Notes: a model not told the origin generated them from the sequence alone. 64,000 nucleotides of DNA from Deltaproteobacteria bacterium (GCA_025363655.1 JANYDK010000092.1:186001-250000), one strand, 5' to 3'; positions 42,450 through 51,565 are shown, counted from the first letter of the stretch. Translations and numbers: made by a program.

Positions 42450-44822
42450 CTACTTACAAGCTCCGTGCGCGCACATTTGCGGCGGCGGACAGGGAGCGCC
42501 GCAGCTGACCGGCTTGCAGGTGCTCGCCGTGGTGTCGCAGGACTCGGTGATCGCGCACTCCGCGTCGCTGGTGCAACCCGGGATGCAGCGTTTGGCACCG
42601 TCGTCGTCGGCGGCGCTCGAGCAATGCGACGCCGCGGGACAGCTCGTTCCGCTGCCGCACGACGTGCACCGAACGGAGGCCTCGGGGCACATGGTCGGAT
42701 CGAGGGCGCACTCGGTGGCGATCAATTTGCGACGACAGTCATCGTCGCCAGAAGCGCACGTCTTCCAATCGCATTTGCCGCCGGAGCAGAGGGTGTCGCA
42801 CGACTCGGTGGCCGGGTCGCAGACGCGCACCAGCTCCATCATCCCGTGGTCTTCGTGGGTGAGCTTGTGGCAGTGATAGACGTACGAGCCGGTGAATCCC
42901 TTGTACTCGGTGAGCAGGTCGGTCGTGCGGGCGAGGTTCACCAGATACGTGTCGCGCCAGTGCGCGAACGGAGGCTCGAAGAGGCGAGAAATCGTGTTCG
43001 GATCGGACGAGCCGGCCGGCGGCAGCGGACACACCAAGTAGGGATTGATGTGGATGTGAAAGGGGTGCCCATCGAAGCCCGAGAAGAGGCGCCAATGATC
43101 GACCGCGCCCTTCTTGAAGACGCGATCGTACGGATACTTGGTGCGATCGGTCCCCTCGAAGTTCTTGCAGTTGATGTTGTGATCGGAGAACCCGCACTTG
43201 TCGGTCTTCTCGGTGTTGTAGAAGAGCAGCCACATCGCCGCGAGCTGGTCGATCTCCTCCGGCTTGGTCTTCGCTTTCACCTCGGCACAGCGCGCGAGGG
43301 CGTCGAGCTTGCCGTCTTGCAACATCATCGTCGGCGCCTCGGCGGCGACCTTCTCGAGGTCGGGCATCTTCGTCTCGGTCGGCGCGCCGACGCCGTCGGT
43401 GACGTTGACGATGGCGAGGAGATCGCCGTTCGACGCCGCCTTGAGCATCTCCTCCGGGGTCGGCACCTTCGTCAGGCCGACGGGATCTTTGGTGGTGCCG
43501 CTCGTGTCTTGTTGGAGAAAGCGTCCCGACATCACGCAGAGGGTCTCGCCGTTCTTCAGCGTGCTGCCGTCGAGCATCGCCTCGACGCGATATCCCGGCG
43601 CCATGAAGACGTACGGCGGCGCAAACGGCCAGTCGACCCCGCCCGCCGGCTTCGGAAGCACAAGGCCGTCACGACCGATTTGGGTGAGCGTCACCGGACC
43701 GGCCGAGAGGTTCAAATCTTTGCAATTCGAGTCCTTCCCTTTGAAGACCGCGATCGTGATCTCGTCGAGGAACGAGCCGTGGAGAAAGCGCCAACGCTCG
43801 ATTTGCCCCGGCGCCATCAGCATCCGCGGACGACGAAGCCCATTGACGAGGTTGGTCTGCGTGCCCGACGTGGCGTTGAGCGTGGCGAACTTGTCGAAGG
43901 TGATGTGATCTTCGTCGCAGGTCTCGCCATCTTTCAGCGGCGTGAAATCGGACGGCGGCGTGGTGATGAGGAGGATGCGTTCGCGTGCGTTCTTGATGCC
44001 GGCGATCTCGTCGAGGGCGCCGCGGATGATCCACGCCCCGGTGGCGCCGCCGGCGACTTGAATCGTGGTGCTGCCGTGGATGTGCGGGTGGTACCAATCG
44101 AGCCCGGCGTGGTGGGTGCCGTCCTCGTCGATGTCCCAGCGGTGCTGCACGCCAGAGCCTGGCTTGACGCGGCCGATGACGTCGTCGGCGAAGAAGCACT
44201 CGTGCGCGCCGGTGTCACGATCGGCGTTGCAGGAGCGGCACATGAGGCCGTCTTGCTCGACGCAGCCGCCACCGGTGGCGTAGTCCGGGCGCACGTGCGA
44301 GCCGTGGGCATGGAGGTTCGTGACGTTGAAGTCGAAGAGGTGACAGGCCTCCCCTTTCTCGTTCGTACACATGCAGCCGCTTCCGCCGCTGTGATCGTGG
44401 CCTGCGGGCGGCGTGCAACTGGCGCCGGTCGTCATGTCCTTGCAAGTGCACGTCTCGTCGAGGAGCGAGCGATAGTCGCTCTTGGTGAAGCGGTTCTTCA
44501 GGTTGACCCGCACCTGCCGCTTCTTCCCGTCGGCCTGCGGCGCGGTGTCGATGGTCGGCGCTGGATAGAGCCCGTTGTACGCGCGACCGCAGTGGCGTTG
44601 GCCCTCGAAGGTGAACTCGGTGGGCTTCAGCTCCAGCTCGTAGACGCCTTGGGCGTTGGATTTGAGCACGGGCGGGTTGTGGAACGTCTCGACGACGCAC
44701 GAGCCGTCGGTGAGCGTCACGCAGACGCCGGTGCTGGAAGAGCTCTCGCTCTTGCAACCGGACCAGAGGGCGACCACGGCAGCGAGCGACAGCACCACGC
44801 GCGAGCGAGAGCGATAGGTCAT
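42450..44822 (-). CDS. Multicopper oxidase, Cys-rich lipoprotein form
   Basis: 790 residues from the ATG at 44822 (GGGAGG upstream). Signal ends at the lipobox LWSGC (Cys23). Copper motifs: HAHG (His171, His173), HPHIHG (His245, 247, 249), HPFHIHINPY, and YHCHKLTHEDHGMM (His650, Cys651, His652, His656). These supply the type 1, 2 and 3 copper sites. Oddities: a Cys-rich insert at about 124-161 and 195-210, and a C-terminal tail with 21 Cys in the last ~120 residues, arranged as Dickkopf-like repeats. It should be a surface laccase/ferroxidase-like oxidase. The Cys clusters could bind extra copper or form disulphides. Confidence 0.88.
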   Translation of the reverse strand: MTYRSRSRVVLSLAAVVALWSGCKSESSSSTGVCVTLTDGSCVVETFHNPPVLKSNAQGVYELELKPTEFTFEGQRHCGRAYNGLYPAPTIDTAPQADGKKRQVRVNLKNRFTKSDYRSLLDETCTCKDMTTGASCTPPAGHDHSGGSGCMCTNEKGEACHLFDFNVTNLHAHGSHVRPDYATGGGCVEQDGLMCRSCNADRDTGAHECFFADDVIGRVKPGSGVQHRWDIDEDGTHHAGLDWYHPHIHGSTTIQVAGGATGAWIIRGALDEIAGIKNARERILLITTPPSDFTPLKDGETCDEDHITFDKFATLNATSGTQTNLVNGLRRPRMLMAPGQIERWRFLHGSFLDEITIAVFKGKDSNCKDLNLSAGPVTLTQIGRDGLVLPKPAGGVDWPFAPPYVFMAPGYRVEAMLDGSTLKNGETLCVMSGRFLQQDTSGTTKDPVGLTKVPTPEEMLKAASNGDLLAIVNVTDGVGAPTETKMPDLEKVAAEAPTMMLQDGKLDALARCAEVKAKTKPEEIDQLAAMWLLFYNTEKTDKCGFSDHNINCKNFEGTDRTKYPYDRVFKKGAVDHWRLFSGFDGHPFHIHINPYLVCPLPPAGSSDPNTISRLFEPPFAHWRDTYLVNLARTTDLLTEYKGFTGSYVYHCHKLTHEDHGMMELVRVCDPATESCDTLCSGGKCDWKTCASGDDDCRRKLIATECALDPTMCPEASVRCTSCGSGTSCPAASHCSSAADDDGAKRCIPGCTSDAECAITESCDTTASTCKPVSCGAPCPPPQMCAHGACK

Positions 44823-44890
44823 CGAAGTGCCTCCCTCTTCCGAAGCTAGCAAGCGCACGGCCCGCAGGTTGGCCAACGTCGGGCAGAGGG

Positions 44891-44907
44891 TGGTCAAATA
44901 TCGACCA
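44891..44907. promoter_or_regulatory. Palindrome in the oxidase/hydratase divergent promoter
   Basis: TGGTC-AAATATC-GACCA, an inverted repeat with an AT-rich centre. It is in the 158-bp gap between the multicopper oxidase and the enoyl-CoA hydratase and could be an operator. Confidence 0.35.
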
Positions 44908-44936
44908 TCTCGGTCGCCCTCGCCCACGCCCTCGCC

Positions 44937-44967
44937 GGCGTGATTGCCCCCCGCCCTCGATCACGCC
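44937..44967. promoter_or_regulatory. Inverted repeat upstream of enoyl-CoA hydratase
   Basis: Perfect 8-bp arms GGCGTGAT (44937-44944) and ATCACGCC (44960-44967) separated by 15 bases, ending 13 bp before the ATG at 44981. It could be an operator or a leader hairpin. Confidence 0.4.
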
Positions 44968-44980
44968 AAACGGCTTGCCC

Positions 44981-45763
44981 ATGAGCTCCGACACCGTCCT
45001 CGTCTCCGCGACCGAGAAGCACCTCGTCACCATCACCATCAACCGCCCGGACAAGCTCAACGCGCTCAATCGCGAGGTGCTCGAGAACCTCACGAAGGCC
45101 TTCGTCGAGCTGCGTGCGCGGGGCGACGTGCGCGCGGTGATCGTCACCGGCACCGGCGAGAAGGCGTTCGTCGCCGGCGCCGACATCGGCGCGATGCAGA
45201 AGATGACGGTGCCCGAGGCGAAGGCGCTCTCCGATCTCGGCCACCACCTCGGCGACGTGATGGAGGGCTCGCCCTTCGTCATCCTCGCGGCGATCAACGG
45301 CTTCGCGCTCGGCGGCGGCTGCGAGCTGGCGATGGCCTGCGACCTCGTCTACGCGAACGAGAAGGCGCGCTTCGGACAGCCGGAGGTCAACCTCGGCGTC
45401 ATCCCCGGCTTCGGCGGGACACAACGCCTCGCTCGTCGCGTCGGCGTCGGCAAGGCGCGCGAGCTCGTTTACACCGGCGACATGATCGACGCCGCCGAGG
45501 CGCACCGCATCGGGCTCTGCGAAGCCGTATTTCCCGCAGCAGAATTGCTCGAGAAGGTCCGCGCGGTGGCGACGAAGATCGCGACCAAGGGGCCGGTCGC
45601 GATCGCGCAGGCGAAGGTGGCGATGCGACGTGGTGACGCGCTCCTCCCGACGGCGAACGAGCTCGAGGCGCAAGCGTTCGGCTTGCTCTTCGGGACGACC
45701 GATCAGAAGGAGGGCATGGCCGCCTTCGTCGAGAAGCGTCCCGCGAGCTTCGCCGGGAAATGA
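44981..45763 (+). CDS. Enoyl-CoA hydratase (crotonase)
   Basis: 260 residues, usual length. N-terminal beta strand VTITINRPDKLNALN; oxyanion-hole strand KAFVAGADIGAM; signature GFALGGGCELAMACDLVYAN and FGQPEVNLGVIPGFGGTQRL. The two catalytic glutamates are Glu115 and Glu135. It should hydrate trans-2-enoyl-CoA to 3-hydroxyacyl-CoA in beta-oxidation. No dehydrogenase or thiolase partner is adjacent; the acyl-CoA dehydrogenase at 4602-6323 is distant. Confidence 0.92.
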   Translation: MSSDTVLVSATEKHLVTITINRPDKLNALNREVLENLTKAFVELRARGDVRAVIVTGTGEKAFVAGADIGAMQKMTVPEAKALSDLGHHLGDVMEGSPFVILAAINGFALGGGCELAMACDLVYANEKARFGQPEVNLGVIPGFGGTQRLARRVGVGKARELVYTGDMIDAAEAHRIGLCEAVFPAAELLEKVRAVATKIATKGPVAIAQAKVAMRRGDALLPTANELEAQAFGLLFGTTDQKEGMAAFVEKRPASFAGK

Positions 45764-45806
45764 AGCCAGCGGGTGACCGTGAGCCTCGCCGCGGCATCCA
45801 TCGGCG

Positions 45807-45834
45807 CCTACCCGCGTAGCGCGCAGCGCGTAGG
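45807..45834. repeat. Hairpin 3' of the enoyl-CoA hydratase gene
   Basis: CCTAC (45807-45811) pairs with GTAGG (45830-45834), extended by GCG/CGC after a two-base bulge. Located 44 bases after the stop. Possible terminator; no T run. The region 45835-45981 up to the next start holds no other clear feature. Confidence 0.3.
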
Positions 45835-45981
45835 TGATTGCGCACGGGGCGCGTGTTCCACGCACCGTTTCTGGTAAGACCACTGCGCTTTCCCGCGTGC
45901 TCGTTGTGCGGCGCGGTGTGTGCTAATCCGGCCGCGCGATTCGCGGAGCCCACGCGGACGAAGGAAGAGGAGTCAGTGTCC

Positions 45982-47247
45982 ATGAGCAACAGCAACGATC
46001 TGGCCTCGGGGATCGCCTCACGCGGAAACCTTGCGCGCATGAGCGGCAAGGACCTGTTCGCGAAAGCGAACGCGTGGACGCTCACCGACGAGGCGCGCGC
46101 GATGGGGATGTACCCATTCTTCCGCCCGCTCGACTTCAACGACGGACCCGAGGCGGTGCTCGAGGGCAAGCGCGTCGTCATGTTCGGCTCGAACAACTAC
46201 CTCGGCCTGACGACGCACCCGAAGGTGCGTGAGCGCGCCATCGACGCCATCCGCAAGTTCGGCCCGTCGATGACCGGCTCGCGGCTCGTGAACGGCTCGA
46301 TGAAGCTGCACCACGTCTTCGAAGAGCAGCTCGCCGCGTTCATGAACAAGGAATCGGCGCTGGTCTTCACGACCGGCTACCAGGTGAACCTCGCCACCAT
46401 CCAGGCGATGCTCTCGAACAAGAAGAGCGTGGCGGTCGTCGACAAGCAGGTGCACGCGTCGATCTACGACGGCATCCGCCTCGCGCAGAGCAACGGCGCG
46501 CAGCTCGTCCGCTTCCACCACAACAACCCGGCCGATCTCGAGAAGCGCCTCGCCGCCCTGCAAGAGGACGAGGGCGCGCTCGTCATCACCGACGGCGTCT
46601 TCTCGACCGAAGGCGAAATCGCCGATCTCAAAGGGATGTCGGCGGCGAGCAAGAAGTACGGCTATCGCATCATGGTCGACGACGCGCACGGCCTCGGCGT
46701 GCTCGGCGAGAAGGGCCGCGGCACCGCCGATTCGCTCGGCGTGCAGGACGACGTCGATCTCATCGGCGGCACGTTCAGCAAGTCGCTCGCTTCGATCGGC
46801 GGCTGGCTCGTCGGTCCGCGCAAGGTGCTCGACTACGTCAAGCACTTCGCCAGCTCGTTCATGTTCGCCGCCTCGTGTCCCCCCCCGTCCGTAGCCGCGG
46901 CGATGGCGGCGTTCGAGGTCATGCAGGAAGAGACCTGGCGCATGGACAAGGTCCGCGACAACGCGCGTTACATGCGCGACGAGCTGCGCAAGATGGGCTT
47001 CGAGACAGGGCCGACCGAGACGGCGATCGTTCCCATCTTCGTCCGCCAAGACCTCACCACCATCGCGATGTGGAAGGCGCTCCTCGAAGACCACGCGGTC
47101 TACGTCAATCCGTTCATCTCGCCGGGGGTGCCGCCGAAGGGCGCGCTCCTCCGCACGAGCTACATGGCGACGCACGAGAAGCACCACCTCGATCGCGGCC
47201 TCGAAGCCTTCCGCGCCGTCGGCAAGCAGTTCGGGCTCATTTCCTGA
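45982..47247 (+). CDS. Serine-palmitoyltransferase-like alpha-oxoamine synthase
   Basis: 421 residues from the ATG at 45982 (GAGGAG nine bases upstream; an in-frame GTG is too close to it). PLP fold type I: SNNYLGLTTHPKV, SRLVNGSMKLHHVFEEQLA, DDAHGLGVLGEKGRG and GTFSKSLASIGG with PLP Lys267. The TFSKS motif and ASIGGW following it favour the SPT group over BioF (GTLGKA) or KBL. It would condense L-serine with a fatty acyl-CoA to 3-ketosphinganine, so this bacterium may make sphingolipids. Other alpha-oxoamine synthase activities remain possible. Contains a C8 run at 46879-46886, in frame. Confidence 0.78.
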   Translation: MSNSNDLASGIASRGNLARMSGKDLFAKANAWTLTDEARAMGMYPFFRPLDFNDGPEAVLEGKRVVMFGSNNYLGLTTHPKVRERAIDAIRKFGPSMTGSRLVNGSMKLHHVFEEQLAAFMNKESALVFTTGYQVNLATIQAMLSNKKSVAVVDKQVHASIYDGIRLAQSNGAQLVRFHHNNPADLEKRLAALQEDEGALVITDGVFSTEGEIADLKGMSAASKKYGYRIMVDDAHGLGVLGEKGRGTADSLGVQDDVDLIGGTFSKSLASIGGWLVGPRKVLDYVKHFASSFMFAASCPPPSVAAAMAAFEVMQEETWRMDKVRDNARYMRDELRKMGFETGPTETAIVPIFVRQDLTTIAMWKALLEDHAVYVNPFISPGVPPKGALLRTSYMATHEKHHLDRGLEAFRAVGKQFGLIS

Positions 47248-47254
47248 ACGTTCC

Positions 47255-48406
47255 GTGAAGGCCTTCGCGACTCGGGTGCTTCGTCACCTGCTCGTCGCGG
47301 GGGCCTTCGCCTTTTTGTCGACGTCGTTCGCCGCGCATGCGCGAGCCGAGAGTCCGGCCGCAACCGACCTCGCGACGGCCAACGCGGCGATCGATCGCAA
47401 GGACGACGACGCAGCGAAGCCGATCCTCGCGCGTCTCGCGACGGGGCCCACGGCCACCGCCGAAGAGCGCGACGTCGCGGCCCGAGCATCGTTTCTCCTG
47501 GCGACCCTCGACGAGCGTCTGCGCGACTACCCGAGCGCGATGACGCACTACCGCGCCGTCTTGACGATCGATCCCGGGAACTGGTTCGCCTCGACGGCCC
47601 GCGCGAGGCTCGAGGCGCTGGCGCCGTACGACGCCGATTTCGCCTCGCTCGAGCGGCTCGACGCAATTCGCAAAGATCCTGCGCGCGCGAACGACCCAGC
47701 GGCGATCGACGCGCTCGCCCGTGAGCTCCAGGAATTTCCCTCGGGAAACGCGCGTCGCGAGGGCTACCTCTTCGTCGCGCAGGCGTACCTCGGGAGGCTG
47801 CAGAGGCCACGCGACGCGGTCGCTCCGGCGCTGAGCGTCGCGCATGATCGCACCGCGCCGCTGATACAGCGACAGAGTGCCTTCGACGTCGCCCACGCCG
47901 CACTGATGGCGATCGGCGCCCTCGACGAAGCGGCGCGCGTGATCGGCGACGACCCCGATGCGCCGCCATGGCTACGCAAGACGATCCGACGTGACCTCCG
48001 TCGGCGCACGCTCCACGTCGGTTCGACGCGCCTGCTCTTCCTCGGCGGTGGCATCGGTCTCGCGGCGCTGGTGATCGCCGCGCGTCGCCAGCGGCTGCGC
48101 ATCACCGGAAGAGCGCTGGTGAATCCCCACGCGCTCGCGATCGTCGGCGTCCTCGTGGGCCTCGGATATTTGATCGCGCAGCAGTGGGAAGATGGCGATG
48201 GAAAGCCATTTCTCGGCTTCGGCGTGGTGCTTCTCGGAGTCCACGTGCTCGTCGCGTCACTCCGGGGTGCGCTGGCCGATCGTGGTCGCGTGCTCCGTGT
48301 CTCGTCCGCGCTCGTCGTCGCAGCGTGCGTGCTCGCGGGCGCTTACCTCGTGCTCGAACGAGGACAAGCGCACGGCGCGTCCTATCTGGAGGGGTTCGGA
48401 CTCTAG
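47255..48406 (+). CDS. TPR-containing membrane protein
   Basis: 383 residues from a GTG, 7 bp after the SPT-like gene. Signal/first hydrophobic segment (HLLVAGAFAFLSTSFAAHARA), then a helical TPR-like region (ATANAAIDRKDDDAAKPILARL; ERLRDYPSAMTHYRAVLTIDP), then three or four membrane segments (LLFLGGGIGLAALVIAA; ALAIVGVLVGLGYLIAQ; PFLGFGVVLLGVHVLVASL; SALVVAACVLAGAYLVL). The close spacing suggests co-transcription with the SPT-like enzyme. No family was recognised. Confidence 0.65.
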   Translation: MKAFATRVLRHLLVAGAFAFLSTSFAAHARAESPAATDLATANAAIDRKDDDAAKPILARLATGPTATAEERDVAARASFLLATLDERLRDYPSAMTHYRAVLTIDPGNWFASTARARLEALAPYDADFASLERLDAIRKDPARANDPAAIDALARELQEFPSGNARREGYLFVAQAYLGRLQRPRDAVAPALSVAHDRTAPLIQRQSAFDVAHAALMAIGALDEAARVIGDDPDAPPWLRKTIRRDLRRRTLHVGSTRLLFLGGGIGLAALVIAARRQRLRITGRALVNPHALAIVGVLVGLGYLIAQQWEDGDGKPFLGFGVVLLGVHVLVASLRGALADRGRVLRVSSALVVAACVLAGAYLVLERGQAHGASYLEGFGL

Positions 48407-48441
48407 TGACACGGAGACACTGAAAGACACTGCGAGAGCGG

Positions 48442-50340
48442 TCAGCGCGCGCACCGAAAGCCGAGGAGCGGATCGGCGCTCTCTTCGACGGCGCCCGAAG
48501 TCTGTTTCTGCGACGGCGCTGCGAACAGCGCGGGAGCCTGCGCGTTGGTGGTCTCGAGCGCGACACCGCGGACGACCGCGAAGTCGCCGTCGACGTCGCC
48601 AGTCCATTCACGCACCGAGCCGAAGAGATCGAAGACGCCCTCGGGCGTGCGATCGACGACGTAGGACTCGACCCTCGGGAGCTTGCTCCCGACGACGCGG
48701 TTGGCGCCGACCGGACCCGGCGGCGGAAAGCCCTCGCCCCACGGGTATTTCCGCTTTCCGAGCGCGCTCGACCACTCGGCGCTGGTCGGCAAGCGCGCGG
48801 CGATGGCGTGGCAGAAACCGTCCGCTTGCGGCTGCGTCACCCAGGTCACTGGACGATCGAAGCGACCATCGTCGACGTCCTCACCTGGCCATTCGCGGAG
48901 GGGACGCCGCGTCGGGCGATCGGGTTCGGTGAGCGAGAGGAGGTAGAGCTCGTACTCGCCGCGCGTGGTCTCGTGGCGCTCTAGCTCGAGGATTCCTGCG
49001 GCGACGAGCGCGCCCGTGTCGACGAAGGGATTGGTCTCGGCGACCTCTTGCGCGAGCGTCTTCGACTTCTGCTTCGGTGAGCTCGACAGAGCAGAGGCCC
49101 CCTGCGTCAGAGACGTTGACGAGCTCTTGGGGGGCGAATCGCTCGCTACGGGGCTGCGGGAAGGCTCGTTCGAATTCTTGGCGAGGACGGCGATGACCAC
49201 GACGAGCCCGAGCGCAGCCAAGAGGGCCACCGGAAGGACCCACGGCGGAGGCTTCGTTCGCCTTTTTTTTCCGATCGATCCGGAATCGCTGGCCACTCGC
49301 GCAGAAGCGTCCGAGGCCGCCGGCGCCGTCGTCGAGCTGAAGGCCGGGGGAGCACGCTCGGTCTTCCCTCCGGGGATCTCGGGGACCACCGTCGGCGGCG
49401 TCGCGATCATCGTCGGCGGCGCCGCGGGATCGACGACCAAGGAGACGCGCGGAGGTGGCGGGGTCGCAGTGACGTCGACCGAGAGCGCTTGCGCGAGCGC
49501 GTTCACGGCAGCACCGGCGCGGGCGAAGCGCATCTCCGGATCTTTGTGGACGCACTGCGCAAACCAATCGTCGAACGCACGCGGCAAGGTCACGCCACTG
49601 CGCACGGCGCGCTTCGACGCTCGTTCGCTCGCTCCGCCGATGATCTCCGGATAGAGCTCTTCGAGCGTCTCGCCCTCCCAGTAGGGCCGACCGACGAGGA
49701 AATCGTAGGCGATGAGCCCGATCGCCCAGATGTCGGTCCAGGGGCCGATTTGCTTGCTACGCCCCATCTGCTCGGGCGCCATGAAGAGCGGCGTGCCAGC
49801 CGCTTGCGTGGTGTGCGCCGACGCCGCGCGAACGATCTTGGCGATGCCGAAGTCGAGGATCTTCACGCGCACGAGGTCTTCTTCGATCGCGAGGAAGAGG
49901 TTCGCGGGCTTCAGATCACGGTGCACCACTTGCGCGGCGTGGGCCTTGTCGAGCGCGCGCGCCGCTTGTCCGAGCCAGGCCACCGTCTCTTCGGCAGAGA
50001 AGCGCCCCTTCTGTTTGAGCAGCTCGCCGAGCTCGTGACCTCGCAAGAGCTCCATCACGAGGAAAGGCATCTCGGTCTTCGGATCGATGTCGGCGTCGGT
50101 CACCTGCACGACGTGCGGACTGTCGATGAGCGAGGCGACCTGCGCCTCTTGGACGAAGCGATCGCGCATCACCTGGTTGGCGATGAGGTCGGGATTCATC
50201 ACCTTGAGCGCGAGCGGCGCCTGCGTGCGTACGTGACGTACGAGATAGACCGCCCCCATTCCGCCGGCCTTGAGCCGCCTTTCGATGCGATACCGACCGG
50301 CGAAGATGCCGCCAGGCTCGAGCGTCGCGAAGGTGACCAT
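48442..50340 (-). CDS. Ser/Thr protein kinase fused to a formylglycine-generating-enzyme-like domain
   Basis: 632 residues. Kinase domain (about 15-280): GxGxxG-like KAGGMGAVY, Lys46 (ALKVM), HRDLKPAN (Asp142) and DFG (163-165), GTPLFMAPEQ. A Pro/Ser-rich linker and one membrane helix (about 367-387) lead to a periplasmic FGE/SUMF1-like domain (about 455-632: ELERHETTRGEYELYL, WVTQPQADGFCHAIAARLPTSAEW, YPWGEG, PEGVFDLFGSVREWTGD, LLGFRCAR). The kinase is catalytically intact. In this domain class the FGE part is usually a binding module rather than an oxidase. It might sense a periplasmic ligand. The next gene encodes a secreted protein of the same domain family. Confidence 0.88.
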   Translation of the reverse strand: MVTFATLEPGGIFAGRYRIERRLKAGGMGAVYLVRHVRTQAPLALKVMNPDLIANQVMRDRFVQEAQVASLIDSPHVVQVTDADIDPKTEMPFLVMELLRGHELGELLKQKGRFSAEETVAWLGQAARALDKAHAAQVVHRDLKPANLFLAIEEDLVRVKILDFGIAKIVRAASAHTTQAAGTPLFMAPEQMGRSKQIGPWTDIWAIGLIAYDFLVGRPYWEGETLEELYPEIIGGASERASKRAVRSGVTLPRAFDDWFAQCVHKDPEMRFARAGAAVNALAQALSVDVTATPPPPRVSLVVDPAAPPTMIATPPTVVPEIPGGKTERAPPAFSSTTAPAASDASARVASDSGSIGKKRRTKPPPWVLPVALLAALGLVVVIAVLAKNSNEPSRSPVASDSPPKSSSTSLTQGASALSSSPKQKSKTLAQEVAETNPFVDTGALVAAGILELERHETTRGEYELYLLSLTEPDRPTRRPLREWPGEDVDDGRFDRPVTWVTQPQADGFCHAIAARLPTSAEWSSALGKRKYPWGEGFPPPGPVGANRVVGSKLPRVESYVVDRTPEGVFDLFGSVREWTGDVDGDFAVVRGVALETTNAQAPALFAAPSQKQTSGAVEESADPLLGFRCAR

Positions 50341-50380
50341 CGGACGAGGAGCTTATCCGGGCTGCGGAGGAGGCGTGACG

Positions 50381-51565
50381 TCAGAAGGGTGGGAGCGAGG
50401 TCTTCTTCGGCGCGTCGTCGATGTCGGGAGTGAGAGCGCAGCGGAACCCGTTCATGGGCTCGACGTTCGAGTAGTGCTCGTCGGTGATGATCACTTCGTT
50501 CGGCTGGACGCTGAAGAAGCTCCCTCCGCGCGCGTAGTTGCTGAAGCCGCCGAGCGATCGGGTGATCTCCGAGACGTTGCCGCCGAGATCGTAGAAGCCG
50601 AAATTCTCCATCGGGAAGGCGCCGACAGGCGACGTCTCGGGATAGACGTCGGCACCCGCGAACGACGTCGGGTGGCTCGATCCAGGGTATTTCGTGGTGT
50701 AGTTGGGTGGGCACTCGCCGAAGCAGAGGTTGGACGCGCTCGGCGACGGCTCGGTGTTGCCCCACGGATACGTCGTCGCCTTGGCGCCCCCGCGCGCAGC
50801 CCATTCCCACTCTTCGCTGAACGGAAGCCGCTTGCCGACGGCGACGCAGAAGGCATCGGCTTCGGCGAAGTCGACGCAGTTGATCGGATGCGTTTCGCGG
50901 CCCTTGGGGTGATTCCAATTGCAGAAGGGCTCGTTGGCGTTCGCGCCGCCGAGGTTGGCACTGGACGCGTACTTCCCGTGGGGCTCGCCGCACTTCTTGC
51001 CGGCGACGCACGACGCGTACGACTTCACCGTCACCTCGGTGACGTCCATGCAGAAGGGGACCACCGTCATCACCTTCGAGTAGTGCGGCGGCTTGTACGT
51101 GCCTCCGCTCACGTAAATCATGCCGCTCGGACACCCGAGGAGAATGGGTGGCGCAGCGGTCGTCACCACCGTCGGTACCGGTCCCGCCTTGGCGGTCGCC
51201 GTCGGAATCGCGATCGTCGGCGCCGAGGTCGCGGTGGGCGTCGGAGTCGGCGCGGGCGTGACGATGATGGTGGTGTTCGTCGGCTTGCTGGTTCCCGTGG
51301 TAGTCGCGGTCACGGTCGGCGTCGGAGCCGGCTTCACGGTCGGCTTCGGCGTCGGGGTCGGCGCTGCAGCAGGTTTGGCGATGCACCGCGAGACGCCCTT
51401 GCCGTCGGTGCTCTCCGCCTTGCCGGTCGGACAGTCGCACTTCTTCGTCCCCGAGTTCGGCTTTCCGCCGGCACCACATTGGTACTCGGTCGCCGCCGGG
51501 GCATTCGAGGCGGCGACAGCGGTGGCGAGGACGAGCAGCACCGAGCTGAGCGAGCGAAGACGCAT
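50381..51565 (-). CDS. Secreted FGE/SUMF1-like domain protein
   Basis: 394 residues from the ATG at 51565. Signal peptide ends about NAPAAT. A short Cys motif (CGAGGKPNSGTKKCDC...C), a ~70-residue Pro/Thr-rich linker, then a sulfatase-modifying-factor-like domain (about 165-390: MIYVSGGTYK, FCMDVTEVTVKSYASCV, HPINCVDFAEADAFCVAVGKRLPFSEEWEWAARGG, YPWGNTEPSP, GFYDLGGNVSEITRSL, GFRCALTPDI). The W of the usual GNVWEW is Ser-Glu-Ile here. Upstream of, and same strand as, the kinase-FGE fusion gene with 40 bp between. Confidence 0.82.
   Translation of the reverse strand: MRLRSLSSVLLVLATAVAASNAPAATEYQCGAGGKPNSGTKKCDCPTGKAESTDGKGVSRCIAKPAAAPTPTPKPTVKPAPTPTVTATTTGTSKPTNTTIIVTPAPTPTPTATSAPTIAIPTATAKAGPVPTVVTTAAPPILLGCPSGMIYVSGGTYKPPHYSKVMTVVPFCMDVTEVTVKSYASCVAGKKCGEPHGKYASSANLGGANANEPFCNWNHPKGRETHPINCVDFAEADAFCVAVGKRLPFSEEWEWAARGGAKATTYPWGNTEPSPSASNLCFGECPPNYTTKYPGSSHPTSFAGADVYPETSPVGAFPMENFGFYDLGGNVSEITRSLGGFSNYARGGSFFSVQPNEVIITDEHYSNVEPMNGFRCALTPDIDDAPKKTSLPPF

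Noticed and set aside
42465-44849. A 794-codon + frame antisense to the multicopper oxidase
   Set aside because: The minus strand has all four copper motifs, a signal peptide and a ribosome-binding site; the + frame has no motif.
46879-46886. C8 run inside the SPT-like gene as a phase-variation tract or sequencing frameshift
   Set aside because: The frame and family motifs continue correctly on both sides; no sign of a shifted frame or a pseudogene.
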